Origin: Tetrahymena thermophila SB210 | Lineage: Eukaryota > Ciliophora > Oligohymenophorea > Hymenostomatida > Tetrahymenidae | NCBI RefSeq assembly: GCF_000189635.1 | Contig: NW_002476387.1 | Span: 310,001 to 374,000, forward strand | Direction: 5' to 3' | Length of the DNA: 64,000 nucleotides | Shown here: positions 39,601-51,987 of the stretch, in pieces | Layout of the letters: every line of letters starts with the position of its first letter | How positions within the stretch are numbered: position 1 is the first letter of the stretch | Program-made: the position numbers and the translations under genes | Notes under the pieces: generated by a model | What the model saw: only the letters and a program-made list of their open reading frames with translations | Told to the model about the DNA's origin: nothing | The model's database searches: none

Positions 39601-42130
39601 GGAGAAAGCATTTGTTTCGGGAGAGATAATTAGGCATTTTTATTAAAAATTTGATTTATTTATCTTAAAAATCTATTTATCTATGAATCTATCTATTAAT
39701 GTTTCATCTATCATCTTCATCGTAGAGCTAATTACCTAAGGGAATAAAACTATAAGCGATGTTTCTTTCCATGTAGAATATAATTTAATAGTGACTGTCC
39801 ATCTCGGAGTAGGCCGAGGTCCTTGAAACAAATTTAAATTTGATTATTAGATTGATAACTTTATCTTTGAAGATATTCGACGGGGATTGATGTGAATACG
39901 TTTTGTTGTAAATGGTTTAAAAACTTGTTTAAAAAACTTAAGTTATCAATCTTTTAATCAAATGTGGGGAAAAGAATGGGTATTCTACAGTACTTACATC
40001 TTATTTTTTATTTATTTTAAATCATATAATAGCAAGTCTTAACATAGGTATCCACTAAGAAGTTCATAAAGTTGTTTAGCATTTATCTTAATTGTTACTT
40101 TGTTTTTTTATACTCAGATTTCAATTAATCTTAGATCTTAAAGCATTTTATCTTATATTATTTAGCAAGCATCATTTAATTTTAATAGCTAATCTCTAGT
40201 TCAGAATTTATCAGGTCGTATTTATAAGTAATGACTTTCATAGCAATTTTTCAATTTTTTTTATTTAATTTTTTTTCATATTTTTTAATTTTATTTTTAG
40301 TTTTATTTTTCATTTTTCATAATTTTTCATATTTTTAAATCTTTTTTTATTTTTTAAGTCATTTTTTTATTTTTTTTATCATTTTTTGATTTTTTTATTT
40401 TGAAAGTTTTTTCATAGCATTGTATAAAATTTAAAATACTACAAGTTTCGATGATTTTCCCTTTTTTAAAAACTGTTGGTGGGATTTCGATGTGGTGTGT
40501 GGTGTCGCGATTTAAAAATTTAAGAAACTTATGTTCATATTTTAATAATATACAATCTATAGCAATTGAGAGGATTTCGGAAAGAAGGAAGCTTCTAAAT
40601 ATGTTTACTATGGCCGATGTGGTGTGTGGTGATTAAAGTTGGGTTTAAAAACTTTGCCTTCATAATTAAGATAGTTTTATTCTATCAAACATATTTTATA
40701 ACTTCCTTAGAAACAAAAACTCCATCTCAAATTTTTGTGTTCTAAGCTTCATTGCCAACGAGGGTAAGAACTACATTTCTCTGAAAGTTTTCTTCTTCAA
40801 GTTAAAAGGTGTCTGGTAGTTCTTAAGATGATAGGAAGGTATTAGGATTTATATATAATTAGATGAATAAGGCTTTGGTTCTCTTATAATGTACAGCTAT
40901 TACAGAAGGCCCTCCAACTAACGCAGCGGTTGTAAACGATGTGGTGTGAATTTGTTCGGGTTGGTAAAAAATTTATGAAGTTGGATTTTTAAAAACTAAC
41001 AACCATATTGCTGCAAAAGTGGTGCCCCTTGTGATGCCGCATTGATCATAAGAGTGTAGGCGATATTATCTTCCTTCAACCATAACCTATTTAACCCTCA
41101 GCTTGATCACTCATTCTTTTGAGCTCAGAAATTAGGAATACTCAGATTATCCTTAAGTCCAGTATGTGTATCTGTAAGTGTCGTTTTCATTGAATTAGAA
41201 ACCTTTATGTGCAATCCCAGAGTCGACTCTTTTGAGGAAGTAAGAGTCCTTTTCTCTTTTTGAGAACCTTTTTTAATCACATTCGGGACTATGCTACCAT
41301 GTTTGACGTGAGGCTATTGAATGAAACTCATTTTTAATTTCTTCCTTTTTGGACTGTAGAAGAAAATTAAGATTTGATGAGTTCATTTTATATGGTAGCA
41401 TATTTAGATGGGACGATAACTAACCAATTTACGGGACTCTTTTCCTACAATACTACCAAGCATCAATTTAGAAAAGTACTTTCTTGAAATGCTAATTCTT
41501 CGTTTCAAGCAACATTACATCCTTGAAAAAGAATGCTTGTCTAGCGAAGTTAGCTATTACAATATTATACTTATTCTTATGAATAATTCTTTTCAACCAT
41601 CCTCAGCAATCAATTGTGGGAAAGAAAACTGAGTAGTAACTGGCAGATCTAATACTTTTATGAATGTATTTATGAGTTAACATTCTTATTCTTAGATAGA
41701 ATTATTCATTTGATGCTTTATCGGGGCGCTACTACATGAGGTACAGTAGTAGAGTACTTAACGCTAGAGTTCAATTAGGTATAATCGTTAAGTCTTCAAC
41801 ATCATTAGATCTCTCTCCACTTTTCTGTCATTGATAATAGCTATTGAGGAGGAGGAAGATGTTGGAATCGATTTACTTTGAAAAAGTTGAAGTTGAAGCG
41901 ATCTTTGGATCTTGGTAGTAAACAGTGATAAAAAGCAGTGTGCTGTAAAGAGTGTCCATTTTTTTTTATTGCATTAATCCTTTCTGCTTAGCCCATTTGT
42001 GTCTCTGAAAAGACTTCAGTCTATTTCCTCTTACGAAAAAATAAAAAGAAATCTTTCCTTAATAAAAAATTGTTAATTTTCTTATGTTATTAGATTCTTG
42101 TCAACGAAAAAAATTTTTCCCACCCTTTGT
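39600..42130. other. GC-raised island without a recognised gene
   Basis: About 2.5 kb with a base composition unlike the surroundings: for example 22 of 60 bases are G or C at 41101-41160, whereas ordinary spacers here have far fewer. TGA occurs in all frames often enough that no long gene model can be built. The longest protein-like frames (for example plus-strand from 40451, minus-strand about 41595 to 41120) are within what chance allows with one stop codon. Internal features are a repeated cgatgtggtgtg motif (40488, 40615, 40937), a short hairpin ctcgg..ccgag at 39803-39818 and an 11-base inverted repeat at 41290-41300 and 41392-41402. A second T-rich tract interrupts it at about 40225-40420. 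It could be a long non-coding RNA locus, germline-limited DNA or a decayed element; I cannot tell which. Confidence 0.5.
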
Positions 42131-43594
42131 AAAGTAAATATTTGAAAAATTTAATTTTGAAATTGATTTGATTTTCGATAGATAGATAGTAAATATCTGA
42201 TTGATATTAATTAAAATAAAATAATTGCTTTGTCTTTGATTTATTTATTGATTCAATTTTCCCAACCAAATACATATCTTTCAAGCAGACATAAATAGAA
42301 TTTATTTCATGTGTTTTATAAAGTCAACAAAATAAATTTATTTTTTTAATTTCTTTTATGAGAAATGATTTTCAATTTTTTACAATAATAAAAATTATTT
42401 ATTTTAAAATAAAATATTTTTCTCAATAAAAAAATAAAAAGAATAAATAAAAAACTATAATAAACAATTTTTTCTAAAATGAAAAAGAGCTTTGATTTTA
42501 TTAATTCATAATAATTTGAAGTGCATATTCAAATACCATCTTAGTTATTTTTTGAATTTAATTTATTTAAAAATCAAAATACTTGTTTCTTCTTTTACAC
42601 TTTTTATAATATTAAAATAATTTTGATTTTGAAAAACAGGCAAATCCATTAAAGCATATTCTAAAAAAAATAATTTTTTATTTTTAAAATAAATAAAATT
42701 TTATTTTTATCTTATTGCTTGGTATCTTTTTACCTTTTATTTGAAAAATATTTCTTGATTTATTTTTTATTTTTTGTTGTTTGATTTAAATAAGAAAAAC
42801 AATAAGTGTGATTATTTATTAGGTTAGCAGGTTAGTTAGTATTTGCTATTTTATCAATATTTGATATTACTTTTATTTTAGCGTAATTAATTAAAATGAT
42901 AATTTAATTGAGAGAAAAATATTAGTTTAACTTTTATTTTGAATTTTCACAACTATCTAATAAAGGAAGCTAATCATAATATTAGTTTGAAATAAAATTA
43001 TTAATAATTATTTATTAGATTTGGAAAGTAATGTAATAAAATTGAATTGTAACTAAAATCTATCATTCAAATAAATAATACTTTGTTAAATCAAAAATCT
43101 ATTTTTATTTATTTATTTAATTTTGTTTCTAAAAATATTACTATTTGGTTTTACTTAATAGCCAATTATTATATAGATTCAGTAACTCTTAAGATTAAAG
43201 AATTGTTTTTGCACTTTAAGAATTATTTAGTTCAATTGCTTCCGATTAGTTAGCTATTATTACTTTATTAATAACAGCTTATTTAGATGTTCCTACTGTA
43301 TTGATTATTAAGAATTATTAGACAATTATTACTATGAGAAGGTATTTTTCAACCAAAATGAAAGCTGATAGTAGTTAATATGTATAGATATTTTATTAAT
43401 TATTTTTAATAGCAAAAGTAGTGAATATCAGTAAAGAAATCAAAATACAATAGTAATTTAATTTTATAAAAAGTAAACCAATAATTACTCACAAACAAAA
43501 AAGCAAACAAAATTTACTATCACTTCACTTTCACAAAAAGCACAAAACAAAACAAAAACACAAAAATATTTAAAGCTTTGTAAGTCCTAGTAAA
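42131..43594. other. Intergenic, AT-rich, with possible upstream coding stretch
   Basis: Mostly AT-rich spacer. From about 43170 the frame of the next gene is open without TGA (a stretch reading LQELFSSIASDQLAIITLL), but no ATG was found at its head. The last 100 bases are A/C-rich, like the leader of a ciliate mRNA. Confidence 0.45.
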
Positions 43595-45112
43595 ATGACA
43601 GGATCTTAAGTTAATAGTGGAGATGACATTACTAAAAGTCCCTCTACATTATTTACATCTAACAAGGCAGTTAATTTTTCTGATAGGAACACAGTTCCAA
43701 GCGAATCAGATTTAATGTTTAATAGTTCTTAAGCTTTAATGAATGAAGGTTTTAAGAGGAAGGCTATTTTAGAATGGGAAATATCTCCTATAAAGTTACC
43801 TCCATAAAAAAATTAACAAGTTACTAATTTAACCACAAGCCATTAATTCAGTAGCTAATAAACATACGATTCGAACCAAAATTTAGATAAAATTAACTTA
43901 AAATAAATAAATTAAATGATAAAACCCACCACTCTGACAACTGAAGAAGACTTACATCATGAAAATAACTTGATAAATGGAAACAAAGGATAGCATGTAA
44001 AAAAGAAAAGTATTTCAATTTAAAATAAAATTCTGTCAAATATACTTAAAAAGTCAACTTCTAATCATATAAACGAGTTTAATAAATAAATATAAAGTAA
44101 TGCCACCGTTTAGATAACTCAAAAATAGATTAAACAATAACTACAAGCAACTTTACAAAACCCAGAAGCAACTGATAAATAAATTAATTAAGAATATCTT
44201 AGACATCGAACTAACACTCAAGATCTTTTTTATTTTAAGAATAATAGCAACTATAAAAACATAGTCATGTCACTTCTATAAAGCTAGCAAATGGATTAAA
44301 ACAAAGAATTAGCACTCTCTATTTCTAATAATGGAATTCATTATTTACCTAACTAGAATAATCTCACAAAAAGTGCCAACAACCCTTTCTTAACAACAAA
44401 AAGTAGCTCTGAATTTTAACCTTCTTCTTTCAGTAAAAGCAAAATTCATCAAAGATCGTAAAACTCCTTTTATAATCTGCTAAGCAAGATATAAAATAAT
44501 ATTGAATAAAATGTTAATACCAAACGTGAGCCAAGACAATCTATAAAGCCTTCCTTTTTTTAAGCACAAGATTAAAATAATCCTTAATAGAATAAGTAAA
44601 AAAATAACTAAGAAAATATACAGCCTATGAGTTGCAAATTTTCAACATTGATTAAAGAAGAATGTGAAGATTCATAAAATATTTTATTTAAAGCGAATAA
44701 CAAGGCTAAAAATTTTAACTAAAGAAAAAATTCTCTTAATATTCCTGTCTGCCATTTAGATTTAAATTAAAAATCGAAAAATTCAAAATACTTCTTCCCA
44801 AGTGAAACTGACCATGATTCAACACCATTTAGCATACCAAAGAATTAGTTTTAATATCATTACCGTGACAATTCCTACCAACTTATATAAAACGATGAAT
44901 ATGTAAAAGCTAATTAACTTACTTCAAATGCATTTTCAAATGAAAGCACAAAAAATACTGACACAGAAAGAAGTATAGGTAGATAAAGATCTAATGCTTA
45001 TTCCTCCTTAGCTGGTAATCTTGATGATATATATAAAAAACTATAAACTATGAAGTCTTTACAGAACGTTGAGCACATTTAAAATAAATAAATAAATTAA
45101 AAAAGCTAATGA
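43595..45112 (+). CDS. Disordered Asn/Gln/Ser-rich protein of unknown function
   Basis: An unspliced frame of 505 residues starting MTGSQVNSGDDITKSPS and ending at TGA 45110-45112. It is low complexity throughout, with many Asn, Gln, Ser and Lys residues and no aromatic-rich globular domain. Possible short conserved-looking bits are FKRKAILEWEISPIKLP near residue 50 and VCHLDLNQKSKNSKYFFPS near 385. The C-terminus (IYKKLQTMKSLQNVEHIQN) may form a short coiled coil. Multiple SP/TP and RS sites suggest regulation by phosphorylation. The ATG was chosen because it follows an A/C-rich leader, although the frame is open further upstream. No family recognised. Confidence 0.65.
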
Positions 45113-46772
45113 AGTCTTTCTTAATAGTTAAATAAAGTAAATATTAAGTTGAATTTTTCTTAATTTATTTGGCAATTCATTCGAAATAATTTGAGTTAAT
45201 TAGTCGCTTGAATACAAATATGCTCAAAATAAAAATACGTAGAAAAATAACACAAGTTATAACCAAGAAAAAAAATAAACACTAATTAATTAATTTAATT
45301 AAATATTTATCAAATATAGTCCAAACAAACAAGCAAAAAAAACAAATAAATAATTAAGAAAATCTAATTTTTTTAGTTTACTATGATCTAAATAATAATC
45401 CTACAATAAATATTTAATAATTCATAAAAAAATAAGTAACAAATAAAAATAATGATAAATATAATAAAAACTAATTATTGATCTATTTCTTAAACCTTTG
45501 ACAAAAACAAAAGTAATAATAATCTTACTATAATATCATATAAGCAAAAGTTTATAAAAATAAAGTAACATTCCTACACGCATTTTACTTTCAGATCTAA
45601 AATTAACTTAGGTAGCTTATTAATTGAAACAAACAAAATATATTCTCATTATTATCCAAAAACAAAAAAATTTTCCAAATACTTTTTCCTAAGAAAATAA
45701 ATTTTGCTCATATTTTCATGATAAAAAAATTTATCTTAATCTCTCTCTATATTCCAAAAAACAAAATATATAAATAAATGTGTTTTCTAGAGTTTTTAAT
45801 TCAAAAATAATACAAAGTTAATCAAATATATTTAAAAGAGTAATTATTATTTAATCATAAGCTAGTATCGTCATGTTATTTATGTATGTTTATATTTTAC
45901 AAGTTTAATTTGAATATAATTTTATATTCCTTACTTCTAAAATATTATTTCTCTTTATTTTTCTAATTAAATATTTTTGTTTTCTTTTAATTTAAAAAAT
46001 TAATAAATGTAAAAAAAAATATAATAATTATTTCTTTATCATAAATTTAAGTAATTATTTCTTTCGAAAAGCATAAATAAATAATACAATTTTATTTTTA
46101 TAAGTTCTTTAATTATTTTTAATATCAACTGCAAAATTTTAAGTCATATTAGAATACACTTATTCATAGTGTATTGTAATTATAAAAACAACTAATTGGT
46201 AGCCAATTAGCTAATAAAATCACAAATAAACAATTTCAATCTTCATAATTTTCAACTTTATTTTAATTTCAAAATAAAACTATAGATTAAACCTATCACA
46301 TGCAAAAAAATATTTTAATATTATATATATTCCATTTATCAAGTAGTAATTTTACCATAAATTTACTTTAAAACAACAAATTTATTTTGATTATAATTAA
46401 AAATTTTTAATTTTGATTTTTTAATAATATATTATTGAGAATTATTCTGTATTAGAAAGAGTTAAAAATGAACTCATACATTGTTAATTTACAAAATTAA
46501 TCATAAAAAATAAATGAATATTTTTTTGAATACATAATACTATTTGATATTAGGATTACACTATATATAATAGCCAAACAAAGAGTAATACTTAGAGAGT
46601 AAAATAATAATTTTAATTAAAAAATAAATCTGAATTTGATAAAATTTTATATTTTATGAATCATTAAATATCATATCTAAATTATTTTCATGTATTAAAG
46701 CTAGATTAGATAATTTATTTACTATCTGTTTTACTTATTTTTTTATATAATTTAAAATGGAAATATTATTTT
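45113..46772. other. Intergenic, no gene seen (convergent spacer)
   Basis: AT-rich 1.66 kb between convergent genes. The only structure noticed is a pair of adjacent perfect inverted repeats at 46153-46175 and 46192-46210, listed separately. Confidence 0.5.
46153..46210. repeat. Two adjacent perfect short inverted repeats
   Basis: The first has 8-base arms aatacact (46153-46160) and agtgtatt (46168-46175) around a 7-base loop. The second has arms ctaattgg (46192-46199) and ccaattag (46203-46210) around a 3-base loop. Each could form a hairpin in RNA or extruded DNA. They lie in the spacer between two convergent transcripts, so a role in RNA 3' end structure is possible. Confidence 0.6.
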
Positions 46773-48109
46773 TCATTAATTTATAAGATCATTTGGATCG
46801 TCGTTAGAAAATATATTAAATATTTTTTTAGAAATAACTTTTCCTAAACTTTTTTCACTTTTACCTTTTTCTCCTTTATATTGTATAGATTGCAAAGCTA
46901 ATTCTCTTTATTTTAAGCTTTCTATAATTTTAATAAATATAATTAATTCATAATAAGAATAAACTAAAATTAATTTAATTTTTACCTTATTATTTGTATA
47001 TTTTAATAAGTTAAGTTATAGTTCTGTATTCTTTGGCAACTGCCACTGCTTTCTTTTCACTGATTTGATTTATTGACATTAAAATTTATACCCATTACTA
47101 ATCGTAGTATCCCGTTAGTCCTATATTTGTATGTATAATAGATAAATGTAGAAATTTTTATATGATATATTGATTTACCTTCGGCTGTAGCTAATTCAGA
47201 AGTAGTTTTATTCTTTTGATCAAACAAACCAATATCTTTTTTATATTTTGATTTTATTGCTGTCAGTAAACAATTAGTCAAATATTCATTCGTTTCTTTT
47301 GGACTGAATGTGAATCTATAGTCAATATCGTATTTTATACCTATTTCGCACAGCCAATCTTATATAGCAGCATCACTACCCTGAATAGATTTCTTTTTGT
47401 TTTATTAACTGCAGAATTTATTACCTTAATATTGAGGAGCATTTTCATCATCACTTGTTGAAAAACCAGTTTTTTTTTCCTTAATACTTTTATTTTAATC
47501 TCTTTTTTAAAATAAATCTTCAAAGTCCAACCCTTATTCTCCTTCATCTGAACTTAGATTTCTTTTAGGAGCATTTTAAGTCATTTATATCTCTTTTCTT
47601 ATCTATCTTGAAACAAATATATCTTTTATATCTTCTAAAACTAATACATTTTTAGTGCCTTGCACTTTTTTATTTAAAATGAACTGTGTAATTTCATCTA
47701 AATTCGAGAACATATTGAACATTTATCTGTTAAAGTAAAATAAATTAGCTTGTATTTACTTATCAATTATTTCTCCATATTTATTGCTATTTACTTAACC
47801 ATCTTCTAGATGGTTGTCATCAGACAACTCTCCTTCTATAGAAAAGTTTTAATTATATTTGGTTACAATATCATAAACATTAAAATCTTTATTTTTAAAT
47901 GTTTTTTTTTTCGGTTTCTTAGATTCTTTTTTGCGATCAACAGTGTAAATCTAAATTTGATTCTACTCAAGAGTTTGTTAAACTTCCAACTAAAAAGAAG
48001 AACATTCACAATTTGTCAAAAATTCTTCTATTTCTTCGATTTCAGAGTAATCTTTACCAAAAATCAGAAGAGCATCTTCAATTTTACCTTTAGTAACTTA
48101 TATCCTCAT
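46773..48109 (-). CDS. Unknown acidic/basic protein
   Basis: Three exons (introns 47049-47178 and 46922-46985) give 380 residues with the exon sum divisible by three. The N-terminus (MRIQVTKGKIEDALLIF, then GKDYSEIEEIEEFLTN) looks folded. A lysine run (KKESKKPKKKTFKNK) lies near residue 65 and could act as a nuclear localisation signal. The middle is acidic (LSSDEGEQGLDFEDLF). The part spanning the first intron (KTTSELATAEAVAVAKEYRT) is helical, and the C-terminus is basic, then ends IFNIFSNDDPNDLINQ. A strong 3' splice signal (tttacag on the minus strand) sits directly before the ATG, so there is probably an additional upstream exon or a spliced leader region between about 48110 and 48290. 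No family recognised. Confidence 0.7.
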
Positions 48110-49723
48110 CTCTGTAAATGTAAATAAATATCAGAATCTTAAAAGATTTAAAAATTTTTGAACCTTTAAAGAATTATCTAAATTATAATTAATTACTTAA
48201 TAATTCTAAAATTATATATATTTGGCGGTATGTAAGAAACTATAAGTAGGATTTGATAATACCTAAAATCTAATTGAAATTTTGATCAAAAATTTATCAC
48301 ATTAAATTGCATAATAAAAATAAATTGATTTGATAATAGATATCTAAAACTTATAAAAATATTTTGCAAAATTTTTTTCTTTGGATTAATTTGATTGACT
48401 AAAATATAATTTCATATTTATTTTATTAGTGATATAATATGATAAATAAATTTAATCAAATGCTCTTTAAAAGTACAGAAACATTTTCATCAAGGACATA
48501 TTTAAAGAAATTTATATTGATAATTATTTTTTTTTTCTATTAATTTGATTTACTAAAATATTATTGTTATTGCATATTTATTTTTTTAGTGGTATAATAT
48601 GATAAATAAATTTAATCAAATGCTTTACAAAAATACTGAAAGATTTTAATCAAGGACATGTATAAAAAAAATTTTATTGATAATTATTATTTTTTTTCAA
48701 TTAATTTGATTTACTAAAATATTATTGTTATTGCATATTTATTTTTTTAGTGGTATAATATGATAAATAAATTTAATCAAATGCTTTACAAAAATACTGA
48801 AAGATTTTAATCAAGGACATGTATAAAAAAAATTTTATTGATAATTATTATTTTTTTTCAATTAATTTGATTTACTAAAATATTATTGAATATTTATTTT
48901 ATTAGTGATATAATATGATAAATCAATTTAATCAAATGCTTTTTAAAAGTACAGAAACATTTTCATCAAGGACATATATAAAAAAATTTTATTGATAATT
49001 ATTTTTTTTTTCTATTAATTTGATTAACTAAAATATTATTGCATATTTATTTTATTAGTGATATAATATGATAAATCAATTTAATCAAATGCTTTTTAAA
49101 AGTACAGAAACATTTTAATCATGGACATAAATAAAAAAATTTTATTGATATTTAATTAAATTATTTTTCATATAAAATTTTTGGAATTTAAAATAAATTA
49201 AATTTTAAATTAAATAGTTATTATATTAGAATATTTTAGTTTTTTTATATATTTTATTGACTTGTTAATAAATATTTTGAATTTATTTAAAAAAATAATA
49301 ATTAGTATGAAGGATAAAAGTAATTTTATTTTTAAAATAATATCTTATTTTTTAAATATCTTTATTATTTAAAATGAAATATTATTTAAAAAGTATTAAA
49401 AATTTTGTATTAAATTGGTAGATAATAGAAAATAAAAATCTTTAATGGAATATTGTGGTCGCTTAATTATTTGAAAACAATATATTTTAAGTTCAAAATT
49501 TTTGGAATTTTTGAAGATTTTAATTTGAAAAAATGATTGATTGATTAATTTACTAATTAATAAATTAGAATTGTGTATTAATGAATGAATTATAAACTGA
49601 AGTGATTGTTAATTTTAATATCTTAAAATAATAGTTGTTTATTAATCAAAAAAACCTACTTATTTTAAATAAGATATATAAATCCAATAAAATATTAAAT
49701 TTATCAAACAAATCGTTTATACA
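48110..49723. other. Divergent spacer dominated by a repeat array
   Basis: 1.6 kb between divergent genes. About half is the five-copy array listed separately. The rest is AT-rich, with a possible upstream exon of the minus-strand gene near 48110-48290 and an A-rich leader before 49724. Confidence 0.5.
48374..49150. repeat. Tandem array, five copies of a 154-161 bp unit
   Basis: The motif g(a/g)tataatatgataaat starts at 48431, 48591, 48752, 48906 and 49060, giving spacings of 160, 161, 154 and 154 bases. Each unit also carries aatttgatt near its start and atcaaatgct followed by an agaaa or aaaga block and tca(a/t)ggacat near its end. Copies 2 and 3 are almost identical and share the 161-base form; copies 4 and 5 are closer to each other. 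No frame crosses the array. It lies between divergent genes, so it could affect their expression or be a sliding minisatellite. Confidence 0.92.
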
Positions 49724-51987
49724 ATGAGTAGATCTTCACAAAGAAGTATTGTAAGAGATTAATTTTAGAATGAGGAAGAGGAAGAAGATGATTTACTAGG
49801 AGAAAAAGATGTTGAAAGATTAAACAATCTTTGGAAGAATATGAAAGAAGTATGATTAAATTGCATTACTTTAAAATAAAAATCATAATTATTTATAAAT
49901 CCAAATAAGACAAAACTTAATAAGGCCTTTCTATTTTATTAAAAAAGGAAAAGAAATTGATGAATTTGTCTACAAGCAGTATGAATTTTAAAGATAAAGG
50001 CAGATAAAGGCTTAATTACAATTTAAGCTAAGAAAGAGAAGATTAGTGGCATCCAGAATAGACTGCAGATTATCAAAAAAAATTATATTAGCAGAGCTAA
50101 AAGGAAGATTAGCCTAACGAAGATGAATTTCTTAGTCCTCAATTTGACCCAGTTTTCATGGAATAAAAATTACAAGAATCTTATAATTTGTTAACTAAGG
50201 CTTAAGAAAAAAATTCAACATTAGTAAAAAAGCTAGCTGAAGCAGAAGACGAGTTAGATAAGTGCCACCAAAAGATAGCAAAAATATCATAAATGGAATA
50301 AATGAAAAACTCTTAACTATCAAATGCTAAATATTAAGAATAAGTAATAAAAAAATAGTAATTTGTAGATTTATTTTCATATGTTTAAAAAAATAGTATA
50401 CAGTAAATCTTCTTTAAGGAGATCTTGATGAAAAAGATAAATTAATCAAACAACTAAGACTTTCTCTTGAAGAATATTAAGAAAAATGTAACCTGCTTCT
50501 TGCTGAGAATAATATGATTAAAGAGAAGAATGCAAACTTATGTTAGGAACTTGATAGTAAGATTTCAGAAAATAATAGAATAAAATCTAAATTAGGCGAA
50601 GTAAACATTTTTATTTTTAATTGAAAGAATGATAGCAAAAGATTTTATTTATTAAAGGTTGAAAAAATTATAGATGAAATGATTTTAGAGAAAAATTCTA
50701 AAGGTGTGGTAATGCTCGAAATAGACTATCTAAAGAATGATATTGAGAAGTTACTTTAGCTACTTGGCTAAACAGCAGAAGTAAAGTTTTAAAAATTGAG
50801 AAGCTTAATTTAAATTATTTTTTATACAGTTTAAAGACTTCTTTAAGTTTGCTAAGGACAGCAGAGACATTACTAACTTAAAATTTATTCCTAAACTTGC
50901 CAATGTAAAATAAGATATTGATGATAAGGTCATTAAGGTTCCTATAAATTAAAAAATGTTATGGGTTCCTAGAGATGCTTTTTCATTTGCTTTACATTTA
51001 AAGTAAAAATATAATGGCAAGTTGGATGAAAAATGCATAGAAGAATTTCTTTTTGGATACAATAAAATATTCAGCGAAAGAGAAGAAAAGCAAATGGAAA
51101 GATATAAGAAGATCTATACTACCTAAATAACAAGTCTTAAACTACAACTTGAAAAAAAAACATCTTACAAATAAGCTACTTCATAAACTAAAAAGGCAAC
51201 ATCTACAATAAGAAAAAGTACTAACAGTGTTGTTTCTAAATCGAATGCTAATATTGAAAAGTAACTAGATGACTTGTAAGTAGTTTTTATTTTATTTAAA
51301 ATAGTTTTTAATTTTTTACATTAAAGAACAAGAATGACTGAATAGAATAAAGAAAACTAACTATTCTTGACTGATGCCATTAAGTTATAAGAAGAGTACG
51401 AAAGGCAATTGCAAGAAAAATAAATATAAATCGAGGAACTTAATTTAAAAGTTTAGGAGTTGCAAGTGCAAGGAATGAAGTATGATAAATTAAACTATAT
51501 GGAAGGTTCTGTCTGGATGCTTGATAAAATATTAAAAGAAGTTTTGAGATTTAGAGAGAATATAATTTAGATGACTAAGTAAATAAATAATAATGCCTTT
51601 AAAAACTAGAATCAAAAAGAAATTTTGTAAAATTATAAATGGTTTGTTGATAATGTAGAGTTAAATGGAGAATAGCTAATAGAGAAAATAAATTACATGA
51701 AGGAGAGTACATAAAAATCAATCTCAAATGTAAAAAAATAATAGGGCAATGACCTCTAGGAATCGTTCCATTAATTTGAATAACAATAGAATTAAAAGTA
51801 GCAAGAATACTCAAAAAACAATTAATAAAATGAATATAGCAATTTTAATAATAATCCATATTTAAATGAAATGGACTTCTAAAGAACTCTTTCAACTTAG
51901 TCTCCTCAATTATACTAAAATTATACTTCAACTTATAGAAACGAAAGAGATTTCCATGATAATCCCTAAACTTAATTCAATTATTGA
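49724..51987 (+). CDS. Coiled-coil protein of unknown function
   Basis: Six exons give 661 residues with an exact multiple of three. Introns: 49850-49947, 50396-50418 (only 23 bases), 50601-50657, 50781-50829 and 51276-51326. It starts MSRSSQRSIVRDQF, then an acidic run (NEEEEEDDLLGEKD). Coiled coils occupy about residues 115-190 (AQEKNSTLVKKLAEAEDEL) and 200-300 (KDKLIKQLRLSLEEYQEKC). A less helical segment follows (FKDFFKFAKDSRDITNLKF), and then another coiled region plus WMLDKILKEVLRFRENIIQM. The tail is Gln/Asn-rich. The small intron is needed to keep the frame between YVQKN and RDLDEKDKL. The overall plan fits a basal-body or axoneme scaffold, which is inference only. No homologue recognised by name. 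Confidence 0.75.

Noticed and set aside
41000-41200. Idea that the island is mitochondrial DNA, because one frame reads sensibly if TGA is Trp
   Set aside because: TAA and TAG occur in the same neighbourhood in the other good-looking frame, no known mitochondrial protein is recognisable, and the evidence is no better than chance.
41120-41595. Long TGA-free minus-strand frame in the GC-raised island
   Set aside because: It reads like protein, but other frames over the same bases, on both strands, do so too. With a single stop codon, frames of this length are expected several times by chance in the island.
47810-48127. Plus-strand frame of about 105 codons
   Set aside because: It is the antisense shadow of the well-supported minus-strand gene at 46773-48109.
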